The notes under the pieces are model-generated. The model saw nothing but the letters and a program-made list of their open reading frames with translations, did not search any database and was not told where the DNA came from. This document shows, piece after piece, positions 34,818 to 44,647 of a stretch of 64,000 nucleotides of DNA. The stretch lies in assembly GCF_016863315.1 (NCBI RefSeq), contig NZ_BOOQ01000045.1, positions 62,001-126,000 of the forward strand. Reading direction: 5' to 3'. Source of the stretch: Planotetraspora silvatica. Lineage in GTDB: Bacteria; Actinomycetota; Actinomycetes; Streptosporangiales; Streptosporangiaceae. Each line of letters opens with the position of its first letter. Positions within the stretch are counted from its first letter, which is position 1. The position numbers were made by a program, and so were the translations under genes.

Positions 34818-35543
34818 TTACTGCGGACGGTTCCGGTGGCTGTCGGCCCCCGGTCCGCGCTCCATGTCCGGCCGTCCGGACTCGGTCCTGCTCGTATCCG
34901 TGCGGCGCGCCTCCGGCCGATCCATCGACGGCCTGCCCGGCATGCCCGTCCGGTCCTGCCCGGACGGCCCCTGCATGCCGCCGCCCTGTACGGCACCGCC
35001 CGGCATGTGCATGGTGCCGGGGCTCTGTCCGGCGCCGCCCTGGCCGGGGCCGCACGTCATGCCGGCGCCGGAGTTGGCCAGCGCCGCCCGGGCCTGCTCG
35101 ACCATGGGCGCCGCCACGAGCACGTCGTAGCGGCCCGCGACGATCGAACTCCTGGACGAGAAGTCACGCGCTCCACGACTCAGGGCGTGGGCCACGAATC
35201 CGAAGATCGCGCCGACGATGGCGGCCCAGATGACGGACCACACCACGATGCCGATGAACGAGATCGTGGTGGCGGTGAACAACGCCAGGAACAGGCCGAT
35301 GACGAGGCCGATGACGGCTCCGTTGCTCAGCCCGCGCAGCGCCGCCCTGCCGGGGGTCAGCCTGCCGGTGACCCGCTCTTCGAGCCGGAGGTCGCTGCCG
35401 ACGATCGCGGACTGCTCCACCGGGAAGCCGATGTCGGACAGGGCGTCGACCGTCCGCTGCGCCGACGCGTAGTCGTGGTAACTGGCCAGCGGGCGCATGT
35501 CGACCATGGGTGCGACCGTCCCACTGGCGGGAGAACCGAACAT
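34818..35543 (-). CDS. General stress protein 17M-like membrane protein
   Basis: A 241-residue protein. The N-terminal domain (LASYHDYASAQRTVDALSDIGFPVEQSAIVGSDLRLEERVTGRL) resembles the general stress protein 17M/YflT domain. A long hydrophobic hairpin follows at about 70-125, then a Gly/Met/Pro-rich tail with many charged residues. The ATG at 35543 has GGAGG upstream; more upstream sequence in frame belongs to the guaB1 region. Role in stress unknown. The 34651-34817 gap shows nothing recognisable. Confidence 0.72.
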   Translation of the reverse strand: MFGSPASGTVAPMVDMRPLASYHDYASAQRTVDALSDIGFPVEQSAIVGSDLRLEERVTGRLTPGRAALRGLSNGAVIGLVIGLFLALFTATTISFIGIVVWSVIWAAIVGAIFGFVAHALSRGARDFSSRSSIVAGRYDVLVAAPMVEQARAALANSGAGMTCGPGQGGAGQSPGTMHMPGGAVQGGGMQGPSGQDRTGMPGRPSMDRPEARRTDTSRTESGRPDMERGPGADSHRNRPQ

Positions 35544-35613
35544 CTTCGCCTCCGTCGGGTTGTGCGGTCGTGACGACACGGCCCTACCCGACGGTGGCCT
35601 GATATGCGCGTCC

Positions 35614-37137
<1,524 letters not shown>

Positions 37138-37160
37138 TTACTCGGTTGAGAGGAGGAGCC

Positions 37161-37658
37161 GTGGTCATCGTCGACCGGCCTGAACTGCTCATCGTCGGCC
37201 ATGCCGTAAGGACGACCAACGCCGCGGAGGCGGATCCGTCCCGCGCGCAGTTGCCGGGCCTGTGGGCACGAGCGGGGGCGCCCGGCGCCTTCGCGCACGT
37301 GCCGAGCCGCGTCGATGAGAACCTCTATGCGGTGCTGACCGACTACGAGGGCGATCATTACGGGGCGTACACGCAGGTCGTGGGCATCGCGGTGCACTCC
37401 GCCGCCCGGCTGCCCGAGGGAATGGTGGCCGTCCGCGTGCCCGGCGTGCCCGCCATGCAGGTCGAGGCGCGCGGCCCCATGCCGGGCGCGCTGATCGAGG
37501 CCTGGCAGCAGGTGTGGAAGCACACCGAGTCGGGCGGGACGCCCCCGAGGGCGTTCACCACCGACCTCGAGGTCCACCACCGGGGAGGGGCGGACCTCTA
37601 CGTCGCCGTCCTGCCCTCCTACGGCGACCCCCGCCCCACCCCCTCACCTCCCGCGTGA
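37161..37658 (+). CDS. GyrI-like/Cass2-type small-molecule-binding domain protein
   Basis: A 165-residue protein with an effector-binding (SOUL/GyrI-like, Bacterial_Transcription_Activator effector) layout: YAVLTDYEGDHYGAYTQVVGIAV, VPGVPAMQVEARGPMPGALIEAWQQVWKH, RAFTTDLEVH. There is no DNA-binding domain. The GTG start at 37161 follows GAGGAGG. Related stand-alone proteins bind cationic drugs or act as cyclopropanoid hydrolases; no role can be fixed. Its stop codon lies inside the first box of the 37655 repeat array. Confidence 0.75.
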   Translation: MVIVDRPELLIVGHAVRTTNAAEADPSRAQLPGLWARAGAPGAFAHVPSRVDENLYAVLTDYEGDHYGAYTQVVGIAVHSAARLPEGMVAVRVPGVPAMQVEARGPMPGALIEAWQQVWKHTESGGTPPRAFTTDLEVHHRGGADLYVAVLPSYGDPRPTPSPPA

Positions 37659-37719
37659 TCATGCACAGGTTCGGCGGCACCCGCCCCGACCTGCGGATGT
37701 ACCGTTCGTGATCATGCAC
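37655..37719 (+). repeat. 53-bp repeat, short array: one unit plus closing box
   Basis: GTGATCATGCAC occurs at 37655 and 37708, exactly 53 bp apart. The first box supplies the TGA stop (37656-37658) of the GyrI-like gene; the second supplies the stop (37712-37714) of the convergent nitroreductase gene. The unit carries the same submotifs (TTCGG, GACCTGCG, CCGT) as the arrays near 44.4 and 46 kb, and the same CTCCCGCG sequence immediately in front of it. Confidence 0.9.
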
Positions 37720-38380
37720 TCGTCTCGTCGGCGGACCAGAGCGGCTCGGGGATCTCGAAGCCGACCGGCTCCCCCCACTGGTTGCGGTAGCTCACCTCGT
37801 GCACCGGCCTGCGCGGCGCCACGCCCCACCGGCCGGTCGGATACCCGAAGGTGACCGTGCAGGCCATCTCCCAGCCCTTGCCCTCCGGAACGCCGAGGAT
37901 CCGCATCGCCTCGGCGCCGTGGAAGAGCCCCAGCACCGTCGTCAGCGCGCTGCCGACGCCGAAGCCGCGCGCGGCGAGCTGCGCGCTCCACACCGAGGGA
38001 TAGATCGAGCCGCCGCTCGGGTCGTTCCTGGTGAAGGCGAACAGGAGCAACGGGTAGCCCTCGAAGTGCTCCGCCAGGTGCATGGAGGACTTCATCACGC
38101 TCAGCGTCCTGGTGTCCCCGGACGCCTCGGCCCGCTCCCGCGCGGCCTTGTAGTGCCCGTCGTACAGGGTGCCGAGCGCGTCGCGGTAGAGCGGCCCGAG
38201 CTGGGCCTTCACCGACGGGTCGTCCACCAGCATGAAGCGCCAGCCCTGCGTGTTGCCGCCGCTCGGCGCCCGGACCGCGGCGTCGAGGATCCGCTCCTGG
38301 ATCTCCTGCGGGATCGGGTCGGGCTTCACCCGGCGCATCGCGCGGGTCGTGTACAGCGCCTCGAAGAGGTCCATGCTCAT
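37712..38380 (-). CDS. Nitroreductase-family FMN oxidoreductase
   Basis: A 222-residue protein with the FMN-binding start TTRAMRRVKPDPIPQEIQERILDAAVRAPSGGNTQGWRFMLV and the NADH/FMN region GVPEGKGWEMACTVTFGYP. This subgroup of actinobacterial nitroreductases acts on diverse quinone/nitro or lipid substrates. The ATG at 38380 is near several others (MSMD). Its last codons lie in the 53-bp repeat. The next gene upstream (racemase) is 87 bp away on the same strand. Confidence 0.88.
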   Translation of the reverse strand: MSMDLFEALYTTRAMRRVKPDPIPQEIQERILDAAVRAPSGGNTQGWRFMLVDDPSVKAQLGPLYRDALGTLYDGHYKAARERAEASGDTRTLSVMKSSMHLAEHFEGYPLLLFAFTRNDPSGGSIYPSVWSAQLAARGFGVGSALTTVLGLFHGAEAMRILGVPEGKGWEMACTVTFGYPTGRWGVAPRRPVHEVSYRNQWGEPVGFEIPEPLWSADETSA

Positions 38381-38467
38381 CGGCCGTTCATACCTCGCTC
38401 ACGGTCTTCCGGCGCACTGGGCGCCGCGGTCTGGTCGGTCTCCGGGGGGTCACGGGGCTTGAGACGC

Positions 38468-39589
38468 TCAGATCAGGACGCCCGCGTCGCGGTACGCCTT
38501 GGCCTCCTCTTCGGGCAGGCCCCAGGCGCCGAGGTCGCGCAGACGGGTCGCGGGGGACAGGTCTCCTCTGCCGCTCCCGAGCAGGCGGGGCGCGGGGACC
38601 GGCTGCACGACGCCGTCGACTTCGACGAACGTCCCGCGCGCCTGGTTGTGCGGATGCCGGGCGGCCTCGCCCATCGACAACACGGGGGAGACGCAGGCGT
38701 CGGAGCCGTCGAAGACCTCCTCCCACTCCGCCCGGGTCCGGGACCGGAATGCGGTGGTCAGCCGATCCCGGATCGCCGGCCAGTTGGCCTGGTCGCTCCG
38801 GCTCGGCATGTCCTCAAGGCCCATCCGGGTGATCATCTCGGCCCAGAACTGCGGCTCCAGCGGCCCGACCGCGAGGAACCTCCCGTCGGCCGTCTCGTAC
38901 GTGTCGTACATCGGAGCACCCGTGTCCAGCAGGTTCGTGCCGCGGTCGCCCCACGCGCCGCTCTGGACGCCCTGGTAGAACATCGAGAACAGCAGGGCCG
39001 CGCCGTCCACCATCGCGGCATCGATGACCTGGCCCCTCCCGGTGCGCTCCCGCTCGAACAGGGCGAGCAGCACGCCGTACGCCAGCATGAGGCCGCCGCC
39101 GGCGAAGTCGCCGAGGATGTTGATCGGGGGAGTGGGCTTGCCGCCCGCGCGGCCGAGCATCGACAGGACGCCGGAGATCGCGATGTAGTCGATGTCGTGC
39201 CCCGCCGCCGTCGCCAGCGGGCCGTCCTGGCCCCATCCGGTCATCCGGCCGTAGATCAGCCTCTCGTTGTCCGCGCGCAGGTCGTCCGGTCCGATGCCGA
39301 GCCGCTCCGCGACGCCCGGCCGGAAGACCTCGATGACGACGTCGGCTCGGGCCGCCAGCTTCTTGAACGCCTCGACGCCCGCGGGCGACTTGAGGTCGAT
39401 GCCGATGGTGTGCTTGCCGCGGTCCATGACGTCGGGGCGCGGGCGGTCCGTCACGGCGGTGACGCGGTCGACGCGCAACACCTCGGCACCGTGATCGGCG
39501 AGCATCATCCCGGCGAACGGCCCGGGCGCGAGTCCGGCCAACTCCAGCACGCGTACCCCGGCCAGAGGGCCCTTCCGGGGCTGTTCCAT
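38468..39589 (-). CDS. mcr: Alpha-methylacyl-CoA racemase (CaiB/BaiF family)
   Basis: A 373-residue protein. It has GPFAGMMLADHGAEVLRVDR, VVIEVFRPGVAERLGIGPDDL, and the catalytic set H131 (AGHDIDYIA), D161 (ILGDFAGGG) and E245 (GPLEPQFW). These correspond to H126, D156 and E241 of the mycobacterial racemase MCR. It inverts 2-methylacyl-CoA stereocentres so that branched chains from phytanic acid, sterol side chains or methyl-branched fats can enter beta-oxidation. The ATG at 39589 follows AGGAG. A KstR-like site lies 40 bp upstream. Confidence 0.92.
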   Translation of the reverse strand: MEQPRKGPLAGVRVLELAGLAPGPFAGMMLADHGAEVLRVDRVTAVTDRPRPDVMDRGKHTIGIDLKSPAGVEAFKKLAARADVVIEVFRPGVAERLGIGPDDLRADNERLIYGRMTGWGQDGPLATAAGHDIDYIAISGVLSMLGRAGGKPTPPINILGDFAGGGLMLAYGVLLALFERERTGRGQVIDAAMVDGAALLFSMFYQGVQSGAWGDRGTNLLDTGAPMYDTYETADGRFLAVGPLEPQFWAEMITRMGLEDMPSRSDQANWPAIRDRLTTAFRSRTRAEWEEVFDGSDACVSPVLSMGEAARHPHNQARGTFVEVDGVVQPVPAPRLLGSGRGDLSPATRLRDLGAWGLPEEEAKAYRDAGVLI

Positions 39590-39628
39590 GCCACTCTCCT
39601 CGGTGGGTCCTACATTTGCTGCGCCCAG

Positions 39629-39642
39629 TAGAACATGTTTCT
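39629..39642. promoter_or_regulatory. KstR-like site between mcr and the 2-hydroxyacid dehydrogenase gene
   Basis: TAGAACATGTTTCT matches the mycobacterial KstR pattern TnnAACnnGTTnnA except for the last base. KstR represses sterol and lipid catabolism genes, which would fit the racemase. One mismatch and no KstR gene in the window keep this tentative. Confidence 0.45.
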
Positions 39643-39663
39643 GGAGCGTGCGAGACTCCGACC

Positions 39664-40644
39664 GTGACGTGGAAGATCCTTGCGCTGCCCCCACTGCCGG
39701 AGAACGCCCTTCGCGGCCTGCTCGGGGGCCTCGGCGACGACGCGGAGCTCGCCGTACCCGCCCGCCGGGACCGGGCCGCCCTGCTGGACGCGCTACCCGA
39801 GGCCGACATCGTCGTCGGCGACTGGAGCGGCGCGCTCGTGCTCGACGCGGAGGCCGTACGGCATGCACCGAGGCTGGCGTTCGTGCAGCAGCCCTCGGTC
39901 GGCGTGGACGGTCACGACCTGGAGGCGCTGGCGGAGGCCGGTGTGCCGGTGTCCAACACGGCCGGTGTCAACGCCGACGCGGTCGCCGAATGGTGCCTCG
40001 CCGCGTCGCTGGCGTTGCTGCGGCATCTACCGGACGCGGATCGCGAGATGCGGGCCGGAGGCTGGCCGCAGTTCACGTTCCAGCGGCGCGAACTCGCGGG
40101 CGCCCGGGTCGGCGTCGTCGGCTTCGGACCGGTCGGGGCCGCGTGCGCGCGCATGTTCGGCGCACTGGGATGCCGGGTGTCCTACTGGTCGCGCACGCCC
40201 AAGCCCGATTCGCACGGCGCCGCCTACCTCGACCTCGACGAGCTGACCGCCTCCAGCGACGTGCTGGTGCTCGCCATCGCGCTCGCCGACGAGACCCGCG
40301 GGCTCTTCGACGCCGTACGGCTGTCGCGGATGCCTCCGGGGGCCGTGCTCGTCAACGCGGCCCGGGGCCCGATCGTCCATGACGACGCGTTGCTGGCCGC
40401 GCTGGACTCCGGCCATCTCGCCGGTGCGGCGCTCGACGTCTACGACACCGAGCCACTCGGGGCGGCCGACCCGCTGCGCGCGTCCGAGAAGGTCCTGCTG
40501 TCTCCGCACGCCGCCGCCGTGACACCGGAGGCGAGCACGCGTCTCATCCAGTGCGTGCTCGACAACCTCGCGGCGGCGGTCGCCGGCCGTCCCGTCATCA
40601 ACGTCGTCAACGGCGCAGACCCCGTGATCCGGCGACGCACCTGA
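39664..40644 (+). CDS. D-isomer-specific 2-hydroxyacid dehydrogenase (NAD-binding)
   Basis: A 326-residue protein with the nucleotide-binding motif VGVVGFGPVGAACARMFGALG, the substrate-binding segment VSNTAGVNADAVAEWCLA, an Arg in VNAARGPIVHDDALLAAL, a Glu in DVYDTEPL, and the active-site His in LLSPHAAAVTPEA. It would interconvert a 2-hydroxy acid and its keto acid; the substrate is unknown. The start is GTG 39664, reached by a weak RBS. It is divergent from mcr. Confidence 0.88.
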   Translation: MTWKILALPPLPENALRGLLGGLGDDAELAVPARRDRAALLDALPEADIVVGDWSGALVLDAEAVRHAPRLAFVQQPSVGVDGHDLEALAEAGVPVSNTAGVNADAVAEWCLAASLALLRHLPDADREMRAGGWPQFTFQRRELAGARVGVVGFGPVGAACARMFGALGCRVSYWSRTPKPDSHGAAYLDLDELTASSDVLVLAIALADETRGLFDAVRLSRMPPGAVLVNAARGPIVHDDALLAALDSGHLAGAALDVYDTEPLGAADPLRASEKVLLSPHAAAVTPEASTRLIQCVLDNLAAAVAGRPVINVVNGADPVIRRRT

Positions 40645-40677
40645 GCCGTCGTGTTCGAGCCTTCCCCGAGCACGTCG

Positions 40678-41412
40678 TCACCGGAGGGCGTGCCGTACCC
40701 AGACGTTGGGCTCGACGTAGACGGCGTGGTCCTCCTCGACGGCGACGTGCACGGGGTTCAGCGCCTTGGGCACCTCGGCGGGGCCCGTCCGGTCGAACGG
40801 GAGGCCCGTCCACCGGCGCCACTGGTTCAACGTGCCGGGGATGGCCATCGACCTCGGGGCCACGCTGTCGATCGTGCCGCCCGCCCGGACGTGCACGCGA
40901 AGCCACGGATCGTTCGGGAGGCCGTCGTCGCGCGTCCTGAAGGCGTACTCGGACATCGGCGTCGACTGCTCGAGATGCTTGGCGTTGGGGCGCACCGGGG
41001 CGATGAGTTCGGCGAATCCGAGTCCGGCGGCCTGCTCGCGCAGTGCGTCGAGCATCACTCCGGAGATCCCACGCCCGAGCAGGTCGGGCCGGATCGAGAT
41101 CTCGAGCGCGGAGACGGCGTTGGGACGGTCCCCGCGCAGCCGGGTCCGCCAGGCGCGCATGACGACGCCGTCCCAGCCGTTCGCGGGAAGCGGGCCGTCG
41201 TCGAGTTGCAGGGGGACGGACATCGCCTTCGCGGCGAGTCGTCCGTCGGCGGTGGCGACGACCACGAACTCGGGGTAGGCCGTCGCGGCCACCGTGTAGT
41301 ACAGGTCGGCGATCGGATCGTTGAGCATGAACTCGGGCCAGGCGGTGGGCATGTTCCCCACCTCGCCGGCGAGGTGGGGGCGCTCCGCCAGGGTGCTGAT
41401 TCGCAGATCCAC
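40678..41412 (-). CDS. GNAT-fold N-acetyltransferase-like protein
   Basis: A 244-residue protein. The core ALEISIRPDLLGRGISGVMLDALREQAAGLGFAELIAPVRPNAKH has the acetyl-CoA binding pattern (R/Q-xxGxG/A-like LLGRGISGVML) of GNAT proteins. The ends are longer than in a minimal GNAT. Acceptor unknown. It is convergent with the hydroxyacid dehydrogenase gene and divergent from the FAD oxidoreductase gene. Confidence 0.75.
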   Translation of the reverse strand: MDLRISTLAERPHLAGEVGNMPTAWPEFMLNDPIADLYYTVAATAYPEFVVVATADGRLAAKAMSVPLQLDDGPLPANGWDGVVMRAWRTRLRGDRPNAVSALEISIRPDLLGRGISGVMLDALREQAAGLGFAELIAPVRPNAKHLEQSTPMSEYAFRTRDDGLPNDPWLRVHVRAGGTIDSVAPRSMAIPGTLNQWRRWTGLPFDRTGPAEVPKALNPVHVAVEEDHAVYVEPNVWVRHALR

Positions 41413-41637
41413 GAGACGTCATCCTGGCCGCAGGCCACCGCGTCGTCCATGGGTTTATCCGGGTGCCTGCCGTCTGACCTGCGGCGATCTGACAGGCTCG
41501 GTCGGAGTGCACGCCTCGCCGCTCGCTACGGCATACCCCGATGGTTTTCGCAGCCGTAACGTGTCTAATCTGGTCTGCGGTGTTTTCGAAGGATAACGTG
41601 CCTAGAGGCGGTCTCAATGATCCATGGGGGTGGTGCC

Positions 41638-43011
41638 ATGCCCACGCGCAGCACGACCAGTATGACCGCCCACCAAAAGGCGGTCGAGCAGATCAGGGAG
41701 TCCTACGCGGCGATCCCCGACGACGCCGCACCCCGGCTGTCGAAGGCCACCACGAACCTCTTCCGATTCCGCGAGCCCACCAAGACGGCGTCGCTGTCGG
41801 CCCGCGACCTGGACCAGGTGATCCAGGTGGACCCCGAGACCATGACGGCCGAGGTCCAGGGCATGACGACGTACGAGCACCTGGTGGACGCGACACTGCC
41901 CTACGGGCTCATGCCGTACGTCGTGCCGCAGCTCAAGACCATCACCCTCGGGGGCGCGGTCACCGGCCTCGGCATCGAGTCGTCCAGCTTCAGGGACGGC
42001 CTGCCGCACGAGTCGGTCGAAGAGCTCGAGATCCTGACGGGGGACGGGCAGATCCTGGTCGCGCGGGCCGACAACGAGCACGCCGACCTCTTCAACACCT
42101 TCCCGAACTCGTACGGCACGCTCGGCTACGCGCTGCGGATCCGCATCAAGCTGGCACCGGTCAAGCCGTTCGTACGGCTGACGCACATCCGCTTCACCGA
42201 CGCCGACAAGTGCATGCTCGCCCTGGCCGAGATCTGCGAGAGCCGCACGCACGAGGGCGAGCCGATCGACTTCGTCGACGGGACGTACTTCGGTCCCGGC
42301 GAGCTCTACGTCACCGTCGGAACGTTCTCCGACAAGGCGCCGTACGCGTCCGACTACACCGGGATGCGCATCTACTACCAGTCGATCCAGACCCGGCCGC
42401 GTGACTGGCTCACCATCCGCGACTACCTGTGGCGCTGGGACACCGACTGGTTCTGGTGCTCGCGCGCCTTCGGCGTGCAGCAGCCGCTGGTCCGGTCGCT
42501 GGTGCCGCGCCGGTGGCTGCGCTCGGACGTCTACCGCAAGCTGGTCGGGTTCGATCAGAAGCACGGCGTGACGGCCCGGCTCGACCGCTGGCGGAACAGG
42601 CCGGTGCAGGAGTCGGTCATCCAGGACGTCGAGGTGCCGGTCGAGCGGGGCGCGGAGTTCCTCGAGATCTTCCAGAGCGAGGTCGGCATGACGCCGGTCT
42701 GGATGTGCCCGCTGAAGGCGACCCGCGACTGGCCCATCTACCCGCTGGAGCCGGGCAAGCTCTACATCAACTTCGGCTTCTGGGGCATGGTCCCGCTGCC
42801 GCGTGGTCAGCAGGACGGCTACTACAACCGTCTCATCGAGCATGCCGTGCACAGGCTCGGTGGCCACAAGTCGCTCTACTCCAGCTCGTATTACGAGCGG
42901 GAGGAATTCTGGCGCTTGTACAACGGGGACTCGTACTGGCCGGTCAAGCATGCGTACGACCCGGGCGGGCGACTGCTCGATCTGTACGACAAGTGTGTCC
43001 GGGCCAGGTAG
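41638..43011 (+). CDS. FAD-binding reductase for 10-methyl fatty acid synthesis (BfaA/TmsA-like)
   Basis: A 457-residue FAD_binding_4-type protein. The FAD domain has QVIQVDPETMTAEVQGMTTYEHLVDATLPYGLMPYVVPQLKTITLGGAVTGLGIESSSFRDGLPHESVEELEIL; a C-terminal DHCR24-like cap ends WYPVKHAYDPGGRLLDLYDKCVRA-like. DHCR24-type reductases saturate methylene groups. In mycobacteria and Corynebacteriales, BfaA/TmsA reduces the 10-methylene acyl intermediate made by the partner methyltransferase, giving tuberculostearic-type 10-methyl fatty acids. The partner lies immediately downstream (54 bp), which strongly supports this role. ATG 41638 is preferred over 41617 on RBS grounds. Confidence 0.85.
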   Translation: MPTRSTTSMTAHQKAVEQIRESYAAIPDDAAPRLSKATTNLFRFREPTKTASLSARDLDQVIQVDPETMTAEVQGMTTYEHLVDATLPYGLMPYVVPQLKTITLGGAVTGLGIESSSFRDGLPHESVEELEILTGDGQILVARADNEHADLFNTFPNSYGTLGYALRIRIKLAPVKPFVRLTHIRFTDADKCMLALAEICESRTHEGEPIDFVDGTYFGPGELYVTVGTFSDKAPYASDYTGMRIYYQSIQTRPRDWLTIRDYLWRWDTDWFWCSRAFGVQQPLVRSLVPRRWLRSDVYRKLVGFDQKHGVTARLDRWRNRPVQESVIQDVEVPVERGAEFLEIFQSEVGMTPVWMCPLKATRDWPIYPLEPGKLYINFGFWGMVPLPRGQQDGYYNRLIEHAVHRLGGHKSLYSSSYYEREEFWRLYNGDSYWPVKHAYDPGGRLLDLYDKCVRAR

Positions 43012-43019
43012 GCAGTTCC

Positions 43020-43052
43020 TACGTGTGGATTGCGTACGTGATTTCGTACGTG
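43020..43052. repeat. Three TACGTG motifs between the bfaA-like and bfaB-like genes
   Basis: TACGTG occurs at 43020, 43035 and 43047 in a 54-bp gap, the last two inside a 12-bp spaced CGTACGTG pair. Whether it is an internal promoter element or a repeated protein site is not clear. Confidence 0.5.
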
Positions 43053-43065
43053 GGGAGAGGTTGAC

Positions 43066-44325
43066 ATGACTCTTGCCGAGATTTTCGAGAAAGTCGTCGG
43101 TAGTGACGCGGGTGTGCAGTTCGAGGCCTACGACGGCAGCAAGGCCGGCGCATCCGACGCGGACATCCGCATCGAGGTCAAGTCACCCGCGGCGGTGGCC
43201 TACCTGGCCAAGGCGCCGGGGGAGCTGGGCCTCGCCAGGGCGTACGTCTCCGGGCACCTCGATGTGCACGGTGACATGTACACGCTGCTCGACCGCATGT
43301 GGTCGCTGACGCTCAACGACCTGCCGCTCAGCGAGAAGGTCGCCGCGATCCGCTCCCTGGGGACCAAGCCGCTGCTGATGCGTGCCACGCCGCCGCCGCA
43401 GGAGATGCGCCGCAGCGCGATGGCCAGGCTCGGCAGCCGCCACGCCAAGCAGCGTGACGCGGAGGCGATCCACCACCACTACGACGTCTCCAACAAGTTC
43501 TACGAGTGGGTGCTCGGCCCCTCCATGGCGTACACCTGCGCGGTCTTCCCGTCGGCGGACGCGACGCTCGAGGAGGCGCAGTACGCCAAGTTCGACCTGG
43601 TGGCCAAGAAGCTCGACCTGCAGCCCGGCATGCGACTGCTCGACGTCGGGTGCGGCTGGGGCGGCATGGTGATGCACGCCGCCCGCGAGTACGGCGTTAA
43701 GGGCCTCGGCGTGACGCTCTCCCGCCAGCAGGCGGAGTGGGCCCAGAAGGCGATCGCCGAGGCGGGGCTCTCCGAGCTCGCCGAGGTCCGCTACATGGAC
43801 TACCGCGACGTCCCGGAGACCGGCTTCGACCGGGTCAGCTCGATCGGCCTGACCGAGCACATCGGCAAGGAGCAGCTCCCCTCCTACTTCTCCTTCCTGT
43901 ACGGCAAGCTCAAGCCGGGCGGGCGGCTCCTGAACCACTGCATCACGCGCCCGACGGGCACCGAGAAGACGATCAACAAGGGCGGTTTCATCAACCGTTA
44001 CGTCTTCCCCGACGGGGAGCTCGAGTCGGTCGGCTACCTGGTCCGCCAGATGGAGGACATCGGCTACGAGATCCGCCACGAGGAGAACCTGCGCGAGCAC
44101 TACGCCCTGACGCTCCGCGAGTGGTGCAAGAACCTCGACGCCCACTGGGACGAGGCCGTCGCCGAGGTGGGCGAGGGCACCGCCCGGGTCTGGCGCCTCT
44201 ACATGGCGGGGTGCGTGGTCGGTTTCGAACGGAACAAGATCCAGCTCCACCAGGTTCTCGGCGTTCGCCTCGACGATCAGGCCGACGCGCACGTCCCCCT
44301 CCGCCCCAGCCTCGACTGGCCCTGA
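43066..44325 (+). CDS. Cyclopropane-fatty-acid-synthase-like methyltransferase (BfaB/TmsB-like)
   Basis: A 419-residue protein with an N-terminal lipid-binding region (about 1-130). The SAM domain has MRLLDVGCGWGGMVMHAAREYGVKGLGVTLS, YDVSNKFYEWVLGPSMAYTCAVFPSADATLEEAQYAKFDLVAKKL and RVSSIGLTEHIGKEQLPSYF. This is the CFAS/UfaA1 family. Paired with the FAD reductase upstream, it should methylate oleoyl chains in phospholipid to the 10-methylene form. Cells of this group are rich in 10-methyl C17:0/C18:0 acids, which fits. The ATG is preceded by GGGGAGAGG. Confidence 0.9.
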   Translation: MTLAEIFEKVVGSDAGVQFEAYDGSKAGASDADIRIEVKSPAAVAYLAKAPGELGLARAYVSGHLDVHGDMYTLLDRMWSLTLNDLPLSEKVAAIRSLGTKPLLMRATPPPQEMRRSAMARLGSRHAKQRDAEAIHHHYDVSNKFYEWVLGPSMAYTCAVFPSADATLEEAQYAKFDLVAKKLDLQPGMRLLDVGCGWGGMVMHAAREYGVKGLGVTLSRQQAEWAQKAIAEAGLSELAEVRYMDYRDVPETGFDRVSSIGLTEHIGKEQLPSYFSFLYGKLKPGGRLLNHCITRPTGTEKTINKGGFINRYVFPDGELESVGYLVRQMEDIGYEIRHEENLREHYALTLREWCKNLDAHWDEAVAEVGEGTARVWRLYMAGCVVGFERNKIQLHQVLGVRLDDQADAHVPLRPSLDWP

Positions 44326-44346
44326 TCCCACCCGCTCTCTCCGCGG

Positions 44347-44376
44347 CTCTCCCGCGCTCTCCCGCGCTCTCCCGCG
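44347..44376. repeat. 10-bp tandem repeat (CTCTCCCGCG) x3
   Basis: Three perfect copies, the last running directly into the first box of the 53-bp array. The sequence CTCCCGCG also precedes the array at 37655, and a C-rich version precedes the one at 46146. This marks a shared 5' flank of the arrays. Confidence 0.8.
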
Positions 44377-44599
44377 TGATCATGCACAGATTCGGTGATT
44401 GCGCGGTTGAGCTGGGCGAGTACCGTGCGTGATCATGCACACATTCGTGGATGGTCGGCGTGACGTGCGCGAACGCGACGCGTGATCATGCTTGGGTTTG
44501 GTGATGGCCGGCCTGACCTGCGCAGACATGGTTCGTGATCATGCAGGGATTCGACGGCGGCGCCCCTGAGCTGGGCGTGAGCCGTACGTGATCATGCAG
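44376..44599 (+). repeat. 53-bp tandem repeat array: four units and closing box
   Basis: GTGATCATGC starts at 44376, 44429, 44482, 44535 and 44588, an exact period of 53 bp. Between boxes the units differ widely but keep TTCG/TTTGG near unit position 16, TGAxxTGxGC near 33 and a CG-rich end. Each unit contains ATG (position 7) followed by 15 sense codons and a TGA formed by the next box. The array fills the gap between the bfaB-like gene and the first P450 gene and ends 14 bp before the P450 promoter. Confidence 0.95.
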
Positions 44600-44612
44600 T
44601 GCGGGTGAGGTC

Positions 44613-44641
44613 TTGACGCAAGCGGTCGCTTGCACAAGATT
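44613..44641 (+). promoter_or_regulatory. Promoter and palindromic operator of the first P450 gene
   Basis: TTGACG (44613-44618) and AAGATT (44636-44641) are 17 bp apart. Between and overlapping them is GCAAGCG-GT-CGCTTGC (44618-44633), a perfect TetR-type palindrome. The -10 ends 6 nt before the ATG at 44648 and there is no ribosome site, so the transcript is probably leaderless and repressed by a TetR protein acting in trans. Confidence 0.65.
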
Positions 44642-44647
44642 GGCGGC

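Noticed and set aside
43020-43052. Promoter of the methyltransferase gene built from TACGTG repeats
   Set aside because: Nothing beyond the triplet of hexamers supports a promoter; the gap is short and the genes are likely co-transcribed.
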